Positions 1 to 10,540 of a stretch of DNA of 64,000 bases are shown one piece after another (the first letter of the stretch is position 1; each line of letters opens with the position of its first letter). Source of the stretch: Dasypus novemcinctus (taxonomy: Eukaryota > Chordata > Mammalia > Cingulata > Dasypodidae); the NCBI RefSeq assembly GCF_030445035.2, contig NC_080676.1:18514940-18578939 (forward strand). Reading direction: 5' to 3'. The notes under the pieces were generated by a model. That model was not told where the DNA came from and did not search any database. It saw only the letters and a list, made by a program, of their open reading frames with translations. The position numbers and the translations under genes are program-made.

Positions 1-448
1 TGGTTAGGGCGTCCGCCTACCACATGGGAGGTCTGCGGTTCAAACCCCGGGCCTCCTTGACCCGTGTGGAGCTGGCCCATGCGCAGTGCTGATGCGCGCA
101 AGGAGTGCCCTGCCATCAGGGGGTGTCCCGCACGTAGGGGAGCCCCACGCGCAAGGAGCGCAACTTGTAAGGAGAGCCGCCCAGCGCGAAAGAAAGTGCA
201 GCCTGCCCAGGAATGGTGCCCCACACACAGAGAGCTGAAGCAGCAAGATGACACAACAAGAAGAAACACAGATTCCCATGCCACTGACTGCAACAGAAGC
301 GGACAAAGAAGAAGAAGACGCAGCAAATAGACACAGAGAACAGACAACTGGGGTGGGGGGGGTGGGGGGGGTGGGGGGGGTGGGGGCAGGGGCGGGAAGG
401 GGAGAGAAATAAATAAATAAATAAATCTTTAAAAATAAAAATAATAAA
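1..448 (+). mobile_element. DAS SINE, long composite form (5' end cut by window edge)
   Basis: The tRNA-Ala-like head has a B box GGTTCAAACCC at 37-47. It is followed by the family body (CTTGACCCGTGTGGAGCTGG, then the GGAGAGCCGCCCAGCG-type middle) and an A-rich AAATAAATAAATAAAT-type tail. The G-rich tract at about 350-400 lies just before the tail. Confidence 0.88.
350..400 (+). repeat. G-rich simple repeat inside a DAS SINE
   Basis: Runs of 5-8 G separated by single T, (G7-8T)n, then GGGGGCAGGGGCGGG. At least five G runs make it a strong G-quadruplex candidate on the + strand. It is probably an expansion of the short G run seen at this position in other copies. Confidence 0.85.
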
Positions 449-615
449 AGGGGGCTGGGTGATCTTCTTAAAGGATTTGGGCTTTTTCTGGATGTTTTTA
501 AGGAAAAACTAGGTAAGTCAGGATCAAAGCTGGATTGAATTCTGTCAGGAAGAAGGGCAATTTGGTAAGGAGTATCTTAATCATTTTTATCTAGCAAGGA
601 AAAGAAATAAAGCAG

Positions 616-1055
616 TGAAGTTTATGTTCATTGTCAACTTGGCTAGGTTATGGTGTCCAATTGTTTGATCAAGCAAGCACTGGGCTGATTGTTACTGTGA
701 GTACATTTGGTGGATGTAAATCCTTAATCAGTTGATTGCTTCTTGGCTGAATACATCTACAGTCAACAAAAGAGATTGCCTTCAACAATGAGAAGTCACA
801 TCTAATCAATTGAAGGCCTTAAAGGGAGAACTGATGGTTTCAGCAGTCAGAGGAAGAATTTCTATCTCTACTTCAGCCAATCAGCGTCTCTGAGAACTCA
901 TCAAAACCTTCATTAGAGTTCCCGACTTGTGACCTGCCCTACGGAATTCGGACTTGCCAATTTCCATGGTTACGTGAGCCAATTCCTACAAAAATTTCTC
1001 ATAATATATACATATGATGTCAGTTCTGTTTCTCTGAAGAACTCTGGCTAATACA
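616..1055 (+). mobile_element. Solo LTR, MaLR/ERVL-like, 440 bp
   Basis: The element starts TGAAGTTTATG and ends GGCTAATACA (TG...CA). It is flanked by a perfect 5-bp direct repeat AGCAG (611-615 and 1056-1060), the size expected for ERVL/MaLR insertions. A related copy is at 9310-9739 and a partial one at 59988-60228. The family name is not certain. Confidence 0.7.
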
Positions 1056-1309
1056 AGCAGGGTGAAAATTGTCAATTTTTTTTAAAAAAAGGAGAGTAAC
1101 AGTCACTTGTATACTTGCGTGAGTCAGAAGAGAAGGATATTTGGTCATTTTTGTAGGTGTAAATGGCCTTTTCTTTATCTTGTTTCAAACCTGGTTACAG
1201 AGTAAACTCATCTGGACATTGTTTATATATTCTGTGACAACTTAATGTTCACTTGGAAACTTCATGATCTGGCTGACAGAAGTGCCGTTTTTTACTTTCC
1301 CAAACAACT

Positions 1310-1870
1310 TAATGCATCATCTCTTAAACTAAGCTAATAAATACCTATCACGTATGTGTACATATACATATTTTTACAAACATATGATTATATTATACAT
1401 ACTGTTTGATAATCTCTTTTACCTAATGATCAATAAACTTCCATGACAGTATTCATCTACCTCTCTTTAAATGAATGAATGGGTTGTCCTATGTGGATGA
1501 ACCATAACTTGTTTAACTAGACCCTTCTGGTTGGACATTTGGAATGATTTCCTTTGTGTGTGCACACACATGCCCAAGAATGCTTTTATAATCAATGCTA
1601 TAATGAATATCTCTGTATGTAAGATTTTGTGTGTATCTTAGTTATTTCCTTAGGACAAATTTCTAGAGGTGAAATTGCTAAGTCAAAGTGGATTCATAAT
1701 TATAAAGATTTTGTTACATACTGTCAAATTGCCCTAAAAAGTGTTGTTCCAATGTACACTCTCACCAAGCACTCCAATATAGGAGAGTGATTTTAGCCCT
1801 ATTTCCTTCAGGGTTCTTTATAATTTTGCAATTACCTGTATTTATTGATTTTGTATTTGGCAGATGTTTC
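1310..1870 (-). mobile_element. Old L1 3' fragment (L1M-type), antisense
   Basis: Read on the minus strand it matches the generic old-L1 3' region: the plus strand carries TTGGACATTTGGAATGATTT, then AGGACAAATTTCTAGAGGTG, then CAAATTGCCC, in the usual order. Heavily diverged; edges approximate. Confidence 0.7.
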
Positions 1871-2774
1871 TACCTCCTTGTGAGTCCAGATGGTCCAAAC
1901 ATGATGTGAGACCAAGACTGCAAATTTAATAGCTTCAAGAGGTAAGAGTTTTTATCACCAGTGAAGTAAACAAGTCAAAGGGAATGTTCTACTGATAGTA
2001 AACCAGGACAGTCATTTCCATATGCAAAACATATGAAAGGTAAGCTCTTTACTGACAGAAAAACTCCTTGATTTTTATCTTAAGCATTTAATATTCTATT
2101 TTGTACTCCATAAAATCTTAATAAGCAGGTGTTGGTTATCTCTTAAACACCATTTATGACTACTTGATTAGATTAGAAATCTTTTGGGTGCAAATGACAA
2201 AAAGCTCACCTCTAATTGGCTCAAGCAAAAAAAGAAAAAAAATTTATTGGCTCATGTAACTGAAAACCCTGTGAGACGGGATGGCCACAGGTGAGGTTCA
2301 TTTCTGAAATTAAAGTCTGTCACCAGAGCCTGCCTCTGCTCAGCTACCTTTAAACTGACTTGATCCCTAAGCAATGCTTGATGGCCTCTGGCAGATGTAA
2401 GCTTTGTCAAATTTTCTACAAGATGGCTGCAGGAAAATCAGAAGGAAGGCATAATGGACACTGGACAGATGAGCAATATCCCTATTCTGTCTCCCAGAGA
2501 ATTCTAGAACTAGTAGGAAATTTAGAAATCTTCTAGTCTAACAATTTCCAAAAGCTATTGCTGCTGTTGTTTTGTTTCACTGGGAAACCCTTTCTTAAAA
2601 CAAAATCTTACAGCAAAATCCAGTCCATAAAATAGATTAAAATGGAGCCCTTAAAGTTGAAACAGGAATGGGACACCCTGGCTTCAAATAATTTGCTTCC
2701 CTTCCCCCTTTCTCATCCTCCCTGAGGCACCTTCTGGAAACTCCAAAGCTCCAAGGAACTCCCTACTGACCCCT
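1871..2774. other. No gene; mostly unassigned DNA
   Basis: No convincing exon or ORF. The part at about 2160-2480, with TTATTGGCTCATGTAACTG, looks like an old interspersed repeat, but I could not name it. Confidence 0.5.
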
Positions 2775-2781
2775 TTAGAGA

Positions 2782-3146
2782 TATGGTGTTAGGGGCTGAA
2801 TTGTGTCCAAGTCCTAATCCCTGGTCCCGTAAATACGATCCTATTTGGAAATAGAATCTTTGAAGATGCAATTAGTTAAGGCAAAGCCACTATGGCTGCT
2901 GTCCTCCTAGGAGGGAGAGAATTGGACATGTGAAGATGGAGAAGGTAGAGTGATGCATCTCCAAGCCAAGGAATGCTGTGACACCAGAAGCTAGAAGAGT
3001 CAAGGAAGGATTCAGCAGGGAGCATAGCCCTGCTCACAGCTTGATTTTGGACTTCTATCTTCAAGAACTGTGAGACAGTACATTTCTGCTGATTTAAATC
3101 ATCTGGTTTGTGGTACTTTTTATGACAGCCCTACAATACTAAGACT
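2782..3146 (+). mobile_element. MaLR-type LTR (MLT1-like), diverged
   Basis: It has the ordered hallmarks of this LTR group: GGGGCTGAATTGTGTCC, TATTTGGAAATAGAATCTTT, GAACTGTGAGACAGTA, and the end ACAATACTAAGAC. Old; no target-site duplication identified. Confidence 0.65.
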
Positions 3147-3824
3147 TAGGGAAACCAAGCACAGAGCACATACATAAGCTTACTCCAGAACACACTGCTC
3201 GTGAGTGACAGAGCCAATGGAACTTGGGTTCCCTCACTCTGTCCCCTCAGCCTTGCTGCCACCTCATCTCTGTTTTCCTCCTCACTGCCATTTCAAGAAC
3301 TCTGCTTTACGTATATGCCTGACTGAGGACCTCTGAGCTGATCAAACCATGAGAAGCAGAACCGAAGGGATCAGCTGCCCACCCCCTGTGTAAGCCTGTG
3401 CCTCCACCATAGCAGGTCCCCAAGATGAGCTCAGGACTGAACCAGTTCAAAGCTAGAGAGAAACTACATTCCTCCAAGCCCACTGGAGGTTTTTACTTGA
3501 ATCAGTAAAACAATGCCTAAATCCGTGTTTTTAGGGTGTACTCTAAGGACTTCATTGATTCCTCTCCAAGGTCCTCTCAGGAGTTCTTGCATTTAGAAGA
3601 TATTTTTGGACAAGGTGTAGTGTGAGCAACAGAGGTAAAATGAACTAAACCTGGGAACCTAGATAGCTGCCCTATAAGAAAGGTTTTTGGTTCAGCTTTA
3701 AAGGATTGGTTCCGCTTTAGTGTACAATTGAGAGTTAAAACCAATATCAGAAAAAGAAATGAAAAAAATACTCAAATTTATCCAGATGCCAAAACAATCC
3801 TAAGCAGTTAAAAATAAGATCATA
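3147..3824. other. No gene; unassigned DNA
   Basis: Nothing recognised on either strand; no long ORF, no clear repeat signature. Confidence 0.45.
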
Positions 3825-4250
3825 GGGAAGCAGATGTGGCTCAACTGATAGAGCATCTGCCTACCATATAGGAGGTCCAGGCTTCAATACCCAGGGCCTC
3901 CTGACCCATGTGGTGAGCTGACCCACACACAGTGCTGCCGCACACATGGAGTGCCTTGCCACGCATGGGTGCCGGCCATGTACGGGAGCCCCACATGCTA
4001 TGAGTGCACCCCGCAAGGAGAGCCGCCCCTTGAGAAAGAAGCGCAGCCCACCCAGGAGCAGTGCTGCACACACGGAGAGCTGATGCAGCAAGATGACGCA
4101 ACAAAAACAGACACAGATTCCTGGTGCCGCATGTCAAGAGTGAAAGCAGACACAGAAGAACACACAGCACTTGGACACAGAGAGCAGACAACAGGGGGCA
4201 AGGGGAGAGAAATAAATAAAATAAATATTTAAAAAATAATAAAATAAAAC
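3825..4250 (+). mobile_element. DAS SINE, long composite form
   Basis: Starts GGGAAGCAGATGTGGCTCAA (A-box region) with a tRNA-like head and the usual body, including CGGAGAGCTGATGCAGCAAG and GGACACAGAGAGCAGACAAC. Ends in an AAATAAATAAAATAAAT tail. The body is intact but the B box is degraded (GGCTTCAATACCC). Confidence 0.88.
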
Positions 4251-6365
4251 AGGATAATAATACCACATGTGCCTGGTGAAAAGAAGTATATCCCAAAATA
4301 TCAGCAACATGGTCTATCTGAATACATAGCCAAGAGATGGATACAAGGAAAATATTGTAGCTCACAACTCACTTTCTTGTTTCTCCATCTACCATCTCTC
4401 TCTCTCTCTTTCAATGCAGAAGATCCAGGTCATGGAAAAGACTCTAAAACTGCATTACTAATTTTTCCAAGATAAAACAAAATGTTAAGAATCATTGCAA
4501 CACTGGATAACATTTGGAGTGACATATGTAAAGATCATGAGCCAAGAGTAAATGTCACAAGGAATGGAGGTTGGGGCAGAGCCTCTTCCTTGTGAAGAAC
4601 GATTTTTTAGGCATTCTCATTAAATATCACTCTCCCTTGAGACAGAAGGAAAACAATCTCTATCAACACTGTGATTTCAAGCAAAACCCACACATAACCA
4701 TGTCAACTGTACATTGGCATTCTGCAACTAAAAGCAATTTTTAATGAATTGAAGCATAGAGTTTCCCAAAATTTTCAAGCCATAATTATTTTTCCCTTGG
4801 ACGTGAAAGAAAACATTAAGCGAAAAAAATGAAATAAATGTTTTTGTATCCCTTTCAGATCTAAAATCATTCTGTGGGACTAGTAACATAGAATGCCATC
4901 ATGCTTTGCTCATAGGATCTTTAGGTCTAGTACATAGAGAGATGTGACTGTCAGGAGGATAATTAGGATGGGGGACCTTTTTTTTTTAACTTTTGCATTG
5001 GAATAACCAAAGAAGTTCATTCTCTTCCTCCTCTGACTGCCTTCTTCACTGTTGAGCTCTTGATTACAGCGTTTTTGTGCCTGGGATTATAATTTCCTTT
5101 TTACTCACCCATCTTCCCCACAGCACTCCAAGCTCAGCAACGGCAAGGACCTTATCTTATTCATTTTGGATTCTGAAGAACTTAGGACAACACTTGGTGT
5201 CTAGTAGGCACCCAAAAAATGGTATAGAAATGGAAGCCGGAAAGAGACCAGATGGAGTGCAGCAGCACCCTTCCAAGCTGCCTTTTTTACCTTTTGTTCT
5301 GGGTTAGAAAGGGTTAACCGCAAACGCCTAAGGAAGGCTGGGAAGATTTGGTGACCAAGGCCAAGTGAGGATTAGAGCTGTAGAAGAAACTCTGAGTGAC
5401 ATTAATTTCTCCTCAACAACTTCTTCTTTCTCCAGTTAATTAAAAAAAAAGAAAAGAGCTAGGCCTAAAAACCACAGCATTGCCAGGAAATCGCAGCTGA
5501 AGACAAATGGGCTCTCCCAGAAGAGGGCAGTCTTACCACAGATATTTAGAGTCAACTTTTTTTTTGGCTGGGAGTTTGAGGTTTGCCCCTTGGCCAGAAG
5601 TGAAAGTGGCACATTCTTTCCCGATTTGCTAATAACTCTCCCAGCCAGGCAAGAAGGAAAAAGAAAAACACCGGTGAAAACTAGTAGAGAAGACGTGCCA
5701 AAGGGCCACACCAGGCTCCCCCACCATCACGCCCTTGAGGCAGACCTTTCTGTGGCTCTCAAAGAGCTCTTCACGATCTCACTAGAGCTAAAAATACAAA
5801 ATGCCAACGAGGAACTCTATCCACGCCAACCCACATCTGGCCTGCCCTCATCCCCCACCCCTCGCCTTGCCTTTCCACCCTATATTTTCACTTACTGCAA
5901 CAAGTCAGGTCGTTCTAGACTCAGACCAAACCAGAAGGAAGTTTAGGGACATTTGCCTGAAGTTCTCAGTGTCAAGGTGACAGGGCTGTTCTTTGAGTTC
6001 TCCGTGACACCCCATGGCCACTCTCTTGACTCCTGGACTGTGGAAGCAGATAAACCCTGTCCCTGCCTTGTCCTTTCCTTGGAACAGTTATACCGATGGT
6101 CTGGATTCCAGGAGAGAGAATGTCTGTTTCTGTTCCTCCTCAAGGGCTGCCCTCTCACCTGCTCGGTCTGAAGATTGGGAGGTAGGAATCCCGCCCTACC
6201 CAGTGTTCTCCCCATGGCGCTGCCTGGGGCCTTCATTTTTGTACTGGTTCCAAATGTGCCATTCTTCTAGGCTGTGTGTGACTCTAATTCCCACTCCGCT
6301 GGATGGCTCAGGTCCCCATCGTTCCTACTGAATCCCAGGGGTATCCCTGCTCCAGTCTGGGCCCC
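4251..6365. other. No gene; mostly unassigned DNA
   Basis: No supported exon. A weak L2-like 3' segment may lie at about 5080-5230 (CAACGGCAAGGACCTTATCT, then CTTGGTGTCTAGTAGGCACC). Short AT-rich and pyrimidine tracts occur (CTCTCTCTCT near 4396). The 118-aa ORF at 5590-5946 has no family resemblance that I recognise. Confidence 0.45.
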
Positions 6366-6369
6366 AGTC

Positions 6370-6825
6370 CATCCTTCATACTGCACTGGAATTCTCTTCC
6401 TGAAAAAGAGATCTGATCCCTGGCTACTCTGACCTCTCTGCCCACCACTCTTCCCATCAGTTGCTACAACCAGTCTGGTCTCTATGCTGTTCCCACAGCA
6501 GGGCCTTTGAACTTGCTGTTTTCCATGTCTGAAATTGTCTTCTCCCAGATCTCCATGTGGTTCACTCTCTCACTAACTCAGGGTTCTACCCAAATATCAT
6601 CACCTCCCTGGTCATGCCCATCTAAAATAACTCCCTCCATATTACTATCTATCCCCTTAAACTGCTTTATATTTCTTCATAGTATTCATCTCTCCCTGAC
6701 TTTATATTATAGATCTGATAGTTTGTTATTTGAATATCAGTTCCATGGGACAGAGGCCTAGTTCTACTTGTCCACCCAGCACATAGGATGTTCCTAATAA
6801 ATATTTGATGAATGATTGAATGAAA
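6370..6825 (+). mobile_element. L2 LINE 3' end
   Basis: It follows the L2 3' consensus in order: GCAGGGCCTTTGAACTTGCT, a cleavage-like CTTCTCCCAGATCTCCATG, and the diagnostic end AATAAATATTTGATGAATGA at about 6797-6816. Confidence 0.8.
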
Positions 6826-6834
6826 ACATACCTT

Positions 6835-7200
6835 TCATTAATTCAGTCTTCTCCTCTATCCCCTCAGGTACTCTTTATTCACCCCAAAATCAAACCAAAT
6901 TCTATGGCATAGAATTCAGGGCTCCCATGATCTGACCCCTCCTCCTCTTCTGGTCTTATTTTCTGTCTCTTGCAATGTACCTGAACTCCAGGCAAACCTC
7001 CAGTCAACTGTTTTCATGCTTCCATGCCTTCTGTCTTCCTTTCCATCTCCATTTGTTGAAATCCTCCTCATCTCTCAAAACCCATCTGACATGCTCTCTC
7101 CCTACCATGAAGATGTCTCTGTTCCCCTCATCCCAGTAGATAACACCAATGTTCTTCAATAACAGTTTGTACTTCTCTACTACAATGTCCTGTGTTACAA
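6835..7200 (+). mobile_element. Second L2-like fragment
   Basis: It resembles the L2 segment upstream of the 3' end (GAATTCAGGGCTCCCATGAT, TGACCCCTCCTCCTCTTCTG, then CCTCATCTCTCAAAACCCAT). More diverged than the copy just upstream. Confidence 0.55.
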
Positions 7201-7839
7201 ATTATTTCTCTATTCAATTTTCTCAGCCCGTAGACAAAGTAAAGGTTTAACTCCCAAGAACGTAGATCAGAGATCTCAAATGCAAAGGACCACAGAAAAT
7301 AAGAGAAGTGCATGGGCAAGGGGGGCCTGGAGGGCCTTGGGAGGAAAGGGGCAGTTCCCCGTCCACGAGGGGATCCACTCAGCTTTAGCACATTGCCCTA
7401 GGCTTGACATATGAACTTAATAATCCCAACCCTCCAGAATTCGAAAGAAGGTGGAAGTTCTGGATGATTCTCTGGTGAAATCTCGCAATGTTAAAATCTT
7501 AATTATAATTTAAAATTTTAATTTAAAAATATTTTTCACAAATCAAACCATGCCCGCAGGCAGGATTCATCCTGGGGAACAAGAGTTTTCGGTCTCTGAA
7601 CTTTAATGGAAGCAGGGGACACATGGCAAGGGGCCTTGCTAAATTCTTGGTAACAAAATGGTTCACTGGTGTATGTACTGTTTTTGAGAAATGTTGAAAT
7701 GACAATGAAGTGGGAGGGAAAGTTCGACTTCTATCTTTTATACAAAGACTGCCTCTTGTTCCTCCACTAACAAGTTACTGCAGTCACTGCCTGCCTCCCC
7801 ATTCCTACTTCACACGCACACTCACACACACAAGCCTGG
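7201..7839. other. No gene; unassigned DNA
   Basis: No supported exon or named repeat. A short CA-rich stretch (CACACTCACACACACAAG) lies near 7815-7832. Confidence 0.45.
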
Positions 7840-8255
7840 AAAGATGCTCCCCGGGTGCTGGGTTCAGTTCTGGATTTTGCAATCAATGGAGAAGAGAAAC
7901 TAGAGTCAGTTCAGAAGAAAACTGCCGGAGTGATTAGAGGTCTGAAAAGTAAAGATCAGGAAAGGTTAAAGGAACCAAGGTAATTCTGTTTAGAGGAGAG
8001 AAGGTTAGCTGGCAATGGTTTTCAAGTTTATATATCAAGTTTTTTACATAAACTCATGCAAGGACAGTAATGAGCTGTTCTCCCTACTGAGAACAGAACA
8101 AACAGAAAACAGGCTCTGAATGCTGCATGGGGATTTGGATGTTTCTTTCCCTAAATAGGTATTTGTAAGAACTTTTGTACGGACTTTTACACTGGAAAAA
8201 AATCTTTTTTTAATTCATTGTCTCCCTCCTGGGTATAACATTCTGTGATTCTAAG
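7840..8255 (+). mobile_element. L3/CR1-type LINE remnant
   Basis: It resembles the CR1/L3 3' end: CTGGGTTCAGTTCTGGATTT, CAGTTCAGAAGAAAACTGCC, AGGAGAGAAGGTTAGCTGGC, and the terminal TTCTGTGATTCTAAG. Very old and diverged. Confidence 0.55.
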
Positions 8256-8580
8256 AACATCCAAAGGTTGTTAATAAAAGAATGGACCATAAAGTAAAAG
8301 AAAAACTTGTATCTTCATAAAAAGATGTTGGTGTGATGTTGCTCAATGAAGAAGGTAATATTTCCATATTTACCTATGAGAGCCTCTTCATATAGAAAGC
8401 AACTAAAACTCAAATTATTTTTATAACACGTTTGAGGTAATATGGGACTATAAATAGCCATATTTTCCCCATCACACTCTTTGCAGTTAGATACCAAGAA
8501 AGCTGGGGTTTCTCCAGTATATGAGGAGTAAGGAAGATATAATAAATGAAAAGATGGGTAGATCTATGATTACACTTAAT
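8256..8580. other. No gene; unassigned DNA
   Basis: AT-rich, nothing recognised. Confidence 0.45.
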
Positions 8581-8668
8581 TTTTTTTCTTTAGGAGGTAC
8601 CAGGGATTGAACCCAGGACCTCGTACATGGGAAGCAAGTACTCAACCACTGAGCTACATCTGCTCCCC
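8581..8668 (-). mobile_element. DAS-I-like SINE monomer
   Basis: The reverse complement reads GGGGAGCAGATGTAGCTCAG with B box GGGTTCAATCCC, then GGTACCTCCT and an A tail (poly-T at 8581-8589). This is the tRNA-Ala-derived head alone. Confidence 0.85.
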
Positions 8669-8693
8669 TAGATTTATATGATAGACAGAAGAT

Positions 8694-8713
8694 AGATAGG
8701 TAGGTAGATAGAT

Positions 8714-8769
<56 letters not shown>
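8694..8769 (+). repeat. (GATA)n microsatellite
   Basis: About 75 bp of GATA/GGTA units. It is adjacent to the head end of the DAS monomer and is likely polymorphic. Confidence 0.95.
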
Positions 8770-8770
<1 letters not shown>

Positions 8771-9309
8771 ACAACCTGTTTCTTAGGAAGTACAGAGTCA
8801 CAGTCTTCCCAGGTCAGAGGTTAGCTGCCCTCAGAGAATGGCTGGCCATTGTCCAGGGGCCTCTTTAGTGACTTGCATTTTCCTAATTTTCCAAGTTGAA
8901 AGAATATCAAGAGTGAGCTTTTATCTTTGGAAGCTCCACCACCACCACCACCACCACCCTGGAGCTACGTTTGACCTGCCTCCAAGGAAACCCTAGGCAA
9001 AATGGTGACATTAAATAAGCCTTGAACATTTCCTCTGTGCACTCTCTCCTCTCTCAGCTCCCAAAGTCCTCCTATTCCTGGATACCTCCACCAACATCAA
9101 TCCCTCCTTATCAGAGGGAGAAGGAGACATCAGGCACAGCTAACCAGACCCAACAACCAGCCTGTGCTGTTTCCTCACTCTTTTAGGAATATGATCCAAA
9201 GTAATGCGGCCTTATTCCTCCTTTTAAGAACACCCATGGGCACATAACTGATGGGAATGAATCTGGAGGGTTTGGACTGAAGCAGCTGGGTTTCAGATAA
9301 ACGTGCCTG
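8770..9309. other. No gene; unassigned DNA with a short (CCA)n
   Basis: A (CCA) run lies at 8937-8958. No exon or named repeat otherwise. Confidence 0.5.
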
Positions 9310-9739
9310 TGATAGTTCAGCTTACCTGTCAACTTGGCCAGTAATGGTGCCCAACTGTTTGGTCAAGCAAGCACTGGGCTAACTGCAAGACAAGGGCATT
9401 TCAAAGACTTTAATCATCAGTCAGTTGATCACATAGATGGCTGGTTACATCTATAATCAACTGAGAAGATTGCCGCCAGCAATGAGTGACGTTTCATCCT
9501 ATCCATTGAAGGCCATAAAAGAGGAATTGATTTCAACCTTCAGAGAGAGACTTCCCATCTCTACTCCACACAACCAGCGTCTCCTGGGGACCTTCATCAG
9601 AGCCCCTGGTTTGCAGCCTACCCTATGGAATTTGGACTTGTGCATGCCCATGGTTGCAAGAGACAATTTTATGAAATCTCATGCTATTTACAGGTATCTC
9701 CTGTCATTTCTGTTCCCCTAGAGACCTCTGACTAATACA
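9310..9739 (+). mobile_element. LTR-like repeat, second copy of the 616-1055 family
   Basis: Collinear with 616-1055: CTGTCAACTTGGCCAGTAAT, TGGTCAAGCAAGCACTGGGC, CCATTGAAGGCCATAAAAGA and the end CTGACTAATACA. Starts TG, ends CA. No convincing direct repeat flanks it. Confidence 0.7.
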
Positions 9740-10314
9740 ATTCCCTAGCACCTCCTCTTCCTGCAGGTAAAATCTGTTCCTGCCAAGTTATTTTTTTGGT
9801 ATTTACTCAATCTTCTTCTCCTCTCTCCTCCCCTTTTCACCATTTTCCAAGATTAATTTCTTTGCCCTTACATTGCCCAATTATGTTTTTCTTTTTGTTG
9901 GACTTTTAAAGAGCCTCAGTATCTTATTTTAATGTGATTAGTTATTAAAAAGAACAAGTGTGATTATCAGCATTAAATCAAAGAGAAGCATTTTGTTTCA
10001 TGTGATAGGATTATATCTAAAGGGTATGACAAGGGAGAGGGTATTCCATTTAATTATAGATCAGAAATTGTTACTGGACATCTGGACTCAGGAATAAGCA
10101 TCCCAGGAATTAGGAAGACTGGCAAATGTGAAGAAGACTTAATTGAGACTATGAATTTGGAAAGAGCTGAAGCGCAGCTTATTGTTATTCTTTCTTCTGG
10201 CGCTGTTAGTTTCAGTGTTGTTATGCTCTGGACCAGCTTGAATAGCATAAAAATGGGGGGATGAGAGACATTGAATCCATGTTCTATGAATAGAGATTAA
10301 ATTTCTTATTTAGG
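9740..10314. other. No gene; unassigned DNA
   Basis: Nothing recognised. Confidence 0.45.
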
Positions 10315-10540
10315 ATTCTGTCTCGTAAACTTTGGAGCCAGGCAATCCTGAGTTCAAATCCCAGCTCTGACATTTGTTGGGAGAACCTAGGCAAGAATGC
10401 CATTTATCTCTAAAACAGGGATAAAAATAAAATAAAATAAGGATAATAATACCAACATCCCGAGGTTTTCATAAACAGTAAATTACATAAGATATATAAT
10501 ACACATAGTAATGTTTAGGACAGAGTAAGCTTTTGACAAG
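10315..10540 (+). mobile_element. MIR SINE
   Basis: Contains GGAGCCAGGCAATCCTGAGT, the B-box-like GAGTTCAAATCCCAGCTCTG, and later the GGATAATAATACC block and a GACAGAGTAAGC end, in MIR order. Confidence 0.75.

Noticed and set aside
8581-8668. A tRNA gene (and similarly 20505, 59776, 59892)
   Set aside because: tRNA-like A and B boxes are present, but the sequence matches SINE monomers with A-rich or TA tails and many copies; no intact cloverleaf with a proper anticodon arm was evident.
8694-8958. CRISPR-like or satellite array
   Set aside because: Simple microsatellites (GATA)n and (CCA)n in a mammalian genome; no spacer structure.
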